Of a stretch of 64,000 nt of DNA, positions 60,101 to 64,000 are shown piece by piece (within the stretch, counting starts at the first letter, position 1; each line of letters begins with the position of its first letter). The stretch spans positions 8,060,001-8,124,000 of the forward strand of contig NZ_BAAAWE010000001.1 of assembly GCF_039534915.1 (NCBI RefSeq). The letters are read 5' to 3'. This DNA is from Streptomyces roseofulvus. GTDB lineage: Bacteria > Actinomycetota > Actinomycetes > Streptomycetales > Streptomycetaceae. A model generated the notes under the pieces. It worked only from the letters and a program-made list of their open reading frames with translations. It was not told the origin of the DNA and made no database searches. A program made the translations under genes and the position numbers.

Positions 60101-60362
60101 CAACACCCTGTCCAAGCAGCTCACCCCGGGCGGCCCGTACACGGACTACCTGCCGTACGGGAAGACGGGCGCGGGCGCCCAGCCGGTCTACCAGTTCGGC
60201 TCCGCGCCGGGCGACCCGTCCCGCTTCCAGCACCTGACCCAGGGCGGCAGCCCGATCGCCGACTGGAACGGCCGCGAGAAGGACGACTTCTCGGCAGGTG
60301 CGGGCGTGGACTCCACCCACACCGCACCGCTCACCTCCGTGTTCCTCAGGAACGCGGGGTAG
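57105..60362 (+). CDS. Secreted fusion: lectin-like, PI-PLC X and right-handed beta-helix domains
   Basis: A 1085-aa exported protein. Signal peptide about 8-35 (LVFAAVAALTAALVASVLPG). A ricin-type or similar beta-trefoil part (about 40-180; VNGAYCIGLDGTLAVLKLCG) is followed by a PI-specific phospholipase C X-like domain (about 185-460; QATFLTSHNAFNSYGDGY with the first catalytic His, VRGMMLDVYDDG, and LRMCHGTCSIGG with the second His). The last 550 residues resemble a pectate-lyase-like beta-helix (LITLPAGKLNVSRQISVDAS, LTIRGQGSD, GNVVYGNDFDSDLNLHGGWE, NNTLSKQLTPGG). Such a fusion could bind and cut lipid-linked or cell-surface glycans. ATG 57105 is preferred; GTG 57093 is in frame with a GAGAGAG site just before it. 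Confidence 0.85.
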   Translation: MFNRDRRSMRLVFAAVAALTAALVASVLPGAAVAAPGPPNRLGPVQIQNAMNGLAMDAEAGDMEEGRKILQFTYGGRHGQQWWFEAATGSSYYLKSNVNGAYCIGLDGTLAVLKLCGGDGTTWEFDQVQADTYLLKTPGGEQYLTSPTTAGGRSNSGVQLALGSRAEADTGRGHWHLTDLVLEEYTPPADPRLDQATFLTSHNAFNSYGDGYSFPNQSRSMATQLDEGVRGMMLDVYDDGATVEDPLRMCHGTCSIGGDRRFEYGLGDIVKFLQKDTDAVVTVFLEDYVADRAKMAREMSAVPGLKELVFDPVAQGVATHGWPTLSQMRGLGKRLLIFSDKGDVPEVGVRAQRDWTVENFWSMGGLAGNKDCYTRWDEIPLTRQEPGFTPLFVMNQFRDAPTVITAAIDNGDSLVDRALNICGPAARKTPNYVAVDFYELPLGGSTHRAIETIGRHRYTSEAAANPNPPSQLLSAYNRKAQLPGMPNWSAAGYRGGSPLPGEAQHTGDEACRITPEELDGTYGVKPDDEADDSAGLQRAIDDIRTRCGGAAQFERLSLITLPAGKLNVSRQISVDASYLTIRGQGSDPARPGGTRIVFRPDDSTKYDTLTSDGSRWDQDAMSYGSGADTGKGGWMWPGRGLFRVSTREVAPRYADELAAAPANRKDIFEGSVNQHWASGVKLRTSAAAPGFSAKEGDRVVHLDAKADPARFAVGGHVWVGAANSRKFYALQSATDEGRYENLHMRQQVFRISSVDAANRTLTLDKPLEFDLPVDSTSDGSAAIDGTVYPSKVTPLKMVVGVGFENFSFTQDMPGMTPEQARHNYGNLAPEYAMHGLVFKWAADSWVRGVRAEMTGSHPIVTEVAKNLQFERNHLDGAWNKGKGGNGYFRGSRVWDSLYAFNTTRDLRHFTLQWSASGNVVYGNDFDSDLNLHGGWERRNLFENNTVRVPYEHYSGNCTARCGGEGGDVEAGTWYPIWWAAGAKALKWSGSSGPQNVFHNNTLSKQLTPGGPYTDYLPYGKTGAGAQPVYQFGSAPGDPSRFQHLTQGGSPIADWNGREKDDFSAGAGVDSTHTAPLTSVFLRNAG

Positions 60363-60381
60363 CGGCAACCCGCTGAACGCG

Positions 60382-60410
60382 CGGCCCGGGCAGTCCGTCT
60401 GCCCGGGCCG
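60382..60410 (+). terminator. Perfect hairpin after the PI-PLC fusion gene
   Basis: CGGCCCGGGCAG-TCCGT-CTGCCCGGGCCG, 12-bp perfect stem, 20 bases after the stop codon. Confidence 0.8.
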
Positions 60411-60992
60411 TCGCGTTCGATACGGGCGCGTCCCGACACGGGTGCGTCCCGCCGCGGGCGCCTCCGCACCCGGAGGCTGCTGCATCGAACCGCCGATGGT
60501 CCGGTGCAGGTCAGGGTCAGGGCAGTGGGCGAGGAGCTGGGACTGGAGGGGGGGTGCCTTGCTGCTCCGTCACCGGCTCTGTCAATATCCAGCTGACCCC
60601 TTGGATTGGGCTTCAGCCGCCGAACAGAGGGACGCGCACGGACGTGTTGACGCGGGGACGTGCTCGGAGAGCCAGCCTCCTCCAGGACGCTGGCTCTCCG
60701 CACAAAGACGCCCGATCCCCCCGCAGGCTGCCCGGGCGCTGGCGCCATACGCCCGTCGCGCCGGCGGTAGCGCGAGCAACCGAGGCCGACCTCCACGAAT
60801 CGTCCCCGGGCGACCGCTTCCCCGCCCTCACCGAATCGCGGGCCTGCGGCCTGTCCGAGCCCGTTCCTTGACCCGGCCTGCGTCCGCGCCGCGCCCTGGG
60901 TGCCGGCGCTCGCGTCGGCCGCGAGTCCGACCACAGCGAGGAACCCGGCGCTGGAGCGTCCGGCCTGGTCACGCCGTCGACCGGAGACCTTC
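60411..60992. other. Gene-poor stretch with one hairpin
   Basis: About 580 bp without a supported gene. CGGAGAGCCAGC (60665-60676) and GCTGGCTCTCCG (60689-60700) form a perfect 12-bp stem with a 12-base loop, a possible further terminator or a decayed element end. Confidence 0.45.
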
Positions 60993-61047
60993 GAATCAGT
61001 GTTCCCTTTGTGTGGGATGGCGGGTTAGCTTCCCCTTGAAGTAAGAT
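60993..61047 (+). promoter_or_regulatory. SOS-box-like site and -10 element before the lexA paralogue
   Basis: GAATCAGTGTTC (60993-61004) matches the actinobacterial LexA box GAAC-N4-GTTC at 7 of 8 fixed positions. TAAGAT (61042-61047) is a TANNNT -10 element about 22 bases before the ATG. No clear -35. Confidence 0.5.
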
Positions 61048-61068
61048 CCCGTGACGGGGGAGCACCAC

Positions 61069-61754
61069 ATGCGTGCCGTCGAATCGGCAGGCCGGCTCGG
61101 CCGCCCGCCGGAGATCCGTATTGATCCCGAGGGGCTGACTGACCGGCAGATCGCGATCATCGAGATCGTCGAGCGTGAGACGCCAGCCGGGGGTAGCCGC
61201 CCTCTGTGCGCGAGATCGGCGCCGCGGTCAAGCTCCGCAGCACCTCGTCGGTCGCGCACCAGCTCATGGCGCTGGAGCTGAAGGGCGTCCTCTACCGCGA
61301 CCCCCGCCGCCCGCGCACCCACCGCGTCCGCGAGCGCTGGGCCGAGGACTACCCCCAGGCACCCACCACGGCCGACCCCGCCGTGGCCGCTGTCCCCTTG
61401 TTCGGCCGGATCGCCGCCGGCGCCCCGATCCTGGCCGAGGAACAGGTCGAGGACATCCTGCCCCTGCCGCGCCGGCTGGTCGGCGAGGGCCGGCTCTTCG
61501 CACTGAAGGTGGTCGGCGACAGCATGACCGACGCCGCCATCTGTCACGGAGACACCGTCGTCGTCAGGCAGGCCGACAGCGCGGACCACGGCGACATCGT
61601 CGCCGCGATGCTCGACGGCGAAGCCACCGTCAAGCGCCTGCGCCGCGAGAACGGCCACGTCTGGCTCATGCCCCACAACCCCGCCTACGAGCCGATCCCG
61701 GGCGACGACGCCGTCATCCTCGGCAAGGTCGTCGCGGTCCTGCGCACCCTGTGA
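61069..61754 (+). pseudogene. lexA: LexA paralogue broken in the DNA-binding domain
   Basis: ATG 61069 (GGGGAG site) starts a LexA-like protein: GLTDRQIAIIEIVERET, which then leaves register. The remaining part is in another frame: PPSVREIGAAVKLRSTSSVA, LELKGVLYRDPRRPRTHRVR, then the self-cleavage and catalytic part FGRIAAGAPILAEEQVEDIL (Ala-Gly bond), LFALKVVGDSMTDAAI (Ser) and GEATVKRL (Lys). Adding one base after ACG (about 61181) restores VERETASRG, but the next codon is TAG where LexA has Tyr (RGYPPS), so there are two lesions. A GTG at 61206 could still make a protease-competent form of 182 aa lacking the first helices of the DNA-binding domain. Probably a second lexA copy, not the main one. 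Confidence 0.8.
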
Positions 61755-62132
61755 CCGGAGGCCCGGGGGGCGCCGGTCCCTTTGGGAGGGGCGGAGAAGG
61801 CCCGGCGTCGTCCGACGGGGGCCGGCGGTCCTGTACGCCGCCCCGCCGCGGCCGTACGTAACCCCGCCCGGGACGCAGCTTCTGATGTGCCGTCAGAGGG
61901 CGTCCGGCCCTTGTGAACCGGCTCCGGGTAAGCGCGGGGACTGTAGACCCGGTGATCGACAGTGAGCCTTCTTCATCCTCATGTTGAGGCATGCCAAAGG
62001 GCGAACCGCCAGGTCTCAACGTGCTTCGACCCCATGCACCGAGCTTCAGCTTGAGACCACAGAAGTTGTGCCAGAGCCCGTTCTCGTGAACAAAGCCAGC
62101 GGCATTCGTATGCCGAGCCTGGAGCCGCGTCG
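61755..62132. other. Intergenic, 380 bp
   Basis: No gene supported. It contains a 19-base segment (61826-61844) that also occurs at 55062-55080. Confidence 0.4.
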
Positions 62133-63929
62133 TCAGCGGGGCGTGATGGAGACCCGGGGCAGGAGGGAGATCGCCGGGTTGCAGTCCCCGAAGACCACCC
62201 GCCTCGTGCGCGTGGTGGTTTCCACGAGGACGAAGCCGGTGGGTGGTAGGGCCTGGAGCTGTGTGGGCTCGACGGTGAAGTCGTAGACCCGTGTAGCAGT
62301 CTCCCCGGTCGTGGTTGACAGCGAGCGTGTGCTGTTCACGCTCTGCTGCCAGCTGTGGGAGAGCGAGCTGCCGTGCGAGCTGGACCAGCCGTCCCCCGTC
62401 GACGAGGCGCTCGTCGTGCCGTACTGCTCGCCCGTGCCGAGGCTGCGCCCGTGCGACAGAGTCTCGGCGAACTGCCGGGTCAGTTGGGTGAGGACGAAGG
62501 TGTGCTGCTGGCCGATGAACTCCGCCGCGGCCTTCGCCTCCTCACCGTTGCCGAGGCGCATGAACACCGTGGCGCTGTCGGGGCCGCCGGCCAGCGCCTC
62601 GGTTCCGTCCCGCAGGTGCTCCAGCAGCAGCAGGAGCCGTACCCCCGCCTGCCGTGCGCGCCGAGCGAGCCCTTCCAGGGCGTCACGGCCGAGGCGATCG
62701 GCGCCGGCGAGCACCAGGGTTCCCTTCTGGGGTTCGCGCGCGAGGGTGTCCAGGCCGTGGGTGAGCCGGGCGAGGAGCATGCGGTCGGCGATGTCCTTGC
62801 GGTGCCGCCCCGGGCCGGAGGTGGAGACGACGGTGAGCTGCCCCGGGCGCCACCACGGGACCGTCGGCTCGGAGGCGGTGTCTTCGGGTGCGGGGCCGCT
62901 CAGGAACGCGTCCATGAGGTCCTTGAGGTAGTGCAGTTCGTTCTGACGCCGTTCACTAGTGCCCACCGTGTCGATGGCCCCGGTGAGGGCGACCACTTCC
63001 TCGCGTGCCAGAGGCCCCGTTCCGGTCGTGCCCGTTTCGTACTGGCGGAGCAGCACGGCGAGTCCCGCCGTCAGCCGGTGGTACGTGAGCGGCGCGCGCA
63101 GTCGCGTCGTGACGGCGCGCAGCAGAGCCGCGTCGACGGTACGCAGATCCCCGTCGGTGCCCGTTGGGCGCAGCGTGGCGAGGGCATCGGCGATGGTCTC
63201 CGCCAGGTCCTCGGGCGTCGTTCCGGCCAGCAGGTCCGCGTCGAGCGACTTTCCGGGGAACGGCAGATGGGCGACGGGGATTCCGCGAAGGCGGGTGAGC
63301 CGGAAGAGTTCGAGCGCGACATGCTGCTCGGTGAGGTCCGCGACGACCAGCGCGTCTCCCGCCGTCAGGACCGAGCCGCCCACGCCCGTCAGCAGGGAGG
63401 CCCATCCGTGGCGCGAACCGCCGATGACGTCGACGCGGGCGGGGCAGGAGCGGAGGACCACCGGGTACCAGGTGTCGAGCGTCGCGCTGGTGCGCAGCTG
63501 CTCCTGCCGATGGTTTTCGAGCTCCTGGCTCCAGTGGGCGAGGAGTTGCTGGTGCTCGGCGATCCGGCGGTCGCGGTCGGCGAGCGCCGCCAGGCGCGCG
63601 GTTTCGACCCGGCGGGAGGGACGTGTGGCAGCGAGGACCACGCCGCCGACGACGACCAGGACGAGGGCGAGGAAGATGTTGAACAAGGCGCAGGCACCGA
63701 TGACGACGACCGCCACGGGGATGGCGCCCGCCATGCCGCGGCGGTCGGCCGCTTCCGTCTGCAGCCGGGCGAGCTCGGGATAGAAGGGCTCCGTCCACTC
63801 CGGCGGGCAGGCCGCCGCGGGGTGGGGGAGCGGAGCCGGCGGAGGCACGTACTCCCACCCCCATCGTTCCGCCCCGTCGAAGACCTGCTCCGCAAGCTCG
63901 GCGTCGAACGTGTTTCCCTCGTCGGCCAT
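62133..63929 (-). CDS. Large membrane protein of unknown function, possibly T4SS/ESX-like accessory
   Basis: A 598-aa protein. N-terminal 65 residues are Pro-rich and cytoplasmic, with membrane helices at about 68-100 (IPVAVVVIGACALFNIFLA, LVLVVVGGVVLAA). A coiled-coil stretch follows (about 105-150; RLAALADRDRRIAEHQQLLA, HWSQELENHRQEQ). The soluble part (about 160-470) has ATPase-like strands without a Walker A (GTLVLAGADRLGRDALEGLA, VRLLLLLEHLRDG). The end is Ser/Gly/Thr-rich (TSASSTGDGWSSSHGSSLSH) followed by a small domain (VYDFTVEPTQLQALPPTGFV). The AAEFIGQQHTFVLTQLTRQF segment recalls conjugation-type coupling proteins, but lack of a P-loop argues for an accessory role. ATG 63929 has GGGAG upstream. 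Not identified. Confidence 0.7.
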   Translation of the reverse strand: MADEGNTFDAELAEQVFDGAERWGWEYVPPPAPLPHPAAACPPEWTEPFYPELARLQTEAADRRGMAGAIPVAVVVIGACALFNIFLALVLVVVGGVVLAATRPSRRVETARLAALADRDRRIAEHQQLLAHWSQELENHRQEQLRTSATLDTWYPVVLRSCPARVDVIGGSRHGWASLLTGVGGSVLTAGDALVVADLTEQHVALELFRLTRLRGIPVAHLPFPGKSLDADLLAGTTPEDLAETIADALATLRPTGTDGDLRTVDAALLRAVTTRLRAPLTYHRLTAGLAVLLRQYETGTTGTGPLAREEVVALTGAIDTVGTSERRQNELHYLKDLMDAFLSGPAPEDTASEPTVPWWRPGQLTVVSTSGPGRHRKDIADRMLLARLTHGLDTLAREPQKGTLVLAGADRLGRDALEGLARRARQAGVRLLLLLEHLRDGTEALAGGPDSATVFMRLGNGEEAKAAAEFIGQQHTFVLTQLTRQFAETLSHGRSLGTGEQYGTTSASSTGDGWSSSHGSSLSHSWQQSVNSTRSLSTTTGETATRVYDFTVEPTQLQALPPTGFVLVETTTRTRRVVFGDCNPAISLLPRVSITPR

Positions 63930-64000
63930 GGCTCTCCCGCTGTCGTACGGTGTTCGTGGGCGTCCCGGCGTCCGTCGGCTTTCGTGGGCGTCCGTCGGCG

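Noticed and set aside
56994..60485. Minus-strand frame open for 1163 codons
   Set aside because: Antisense shadow of the PI-PLC/beta-helix gene; composition rich in R, G, V, no motifs.
61900..62000. Possible tRNA-like fold
   Set aside because: No cloverleaf arms or TTCGA-type loop could be assembled.

Overview
This is about 64 kb of very GC-rich DNA with strong third-position GC bias, many GTG starts, frequent GTGA/ATGA start-stop overlaps and large antisense ORF shadows. The gene content (tap-tpg telomere genes, SpoIIE-type phosphatases, LuxR ATPase regulators, class F sortase, SigK/RskA pair, cyanophycinases) points to Streptomyces or a close relative. The tap-tpg operon at 46.9-50.1 kb, together with many broken transposases and gene stumps, suggests a chromosome arm or a linear plasmid.

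Layout. 0-12.3 kb: two SpoIIE/PP2C phosphatases (60-2192 minus, 11125-12309 plus), a RidA-like protein, a quinone oxidoreductase-like enzyme, an EF-hand mini-protein and a secreted multidomain polysaccharide lyase, separated by decayed IS5 and IS21 pieces. 12.7-19.7 kb: isochorismatase-like hydrolase, HSL-type esterase and an MDR oxidoreductase, then a large LuxR-type ATPase regulator with its own sigma70-like promoter. Directly after it lies the most surprising gene of the window (18915-19691): a 258-aa protein that reads as two fused histone folds, the first H2A-like and the second H2B-like. 20-25 kb: zinc-ribbon protein, aminoglycoside-phosphotransferase-like kinase, SUKH remnant, DUF4397 surface protein plus class F sortase, then remains of an ECF sigma/anti-sigma pair.

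25.0-34.8 kb is one coherent catabolic locus: aspartase, a secreted cyanophycinase-like hydrolase with a PPC domain (minus), an amino-acid ABC importer (binding lipoprotein, permease, ATPase), an M20 metallopeptidase coupled to the ATPase, a second secreted cyanophycinase, and an RpiR/SIS regulator facing back toward them. The simple reading is extracellular cleavage of cyanophycin or another beta-aspartyl polymer, dipeptide uptake, hydrolysis, and deamination of aspartate to fumarate.

35.2-40.6 kb: an NB-ARC/STAND ATPase with a near-identical TPR array, coupled to a small membrane protein, then mobile-element debris and a SUKH-domain protein. 41.1-45.3 kb: an intact ECF sigma/anti-sigma pair (SigK/RskA type), divergent from a membrane-anchored molybdopterin oxidoreductase and a fasciclin lipoprotein. 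45.6-50.1 kb: frameshifted debris, then tap, tpg and a coupled third ORF. 50.5-64 kb: a membrane-anchored hypothetical, a three-part mosaic of gene and transposase fragments (IS5, SDR, IS481), a LARTG cell-wall protein, a SUKH-4 immunity-like protein with no visible toxin, a galactose-oxidase stump, a large secreted PI-PLC/beta-helix fusion, a lexA paralogue broken by two lesions but still preceded by an SOS-box-like site, and a 598-aa membrane protein of unknown role. No rRNA, tRNA or CRISPR array was found. All family assignments come from reading motifs by eye, without database searches.
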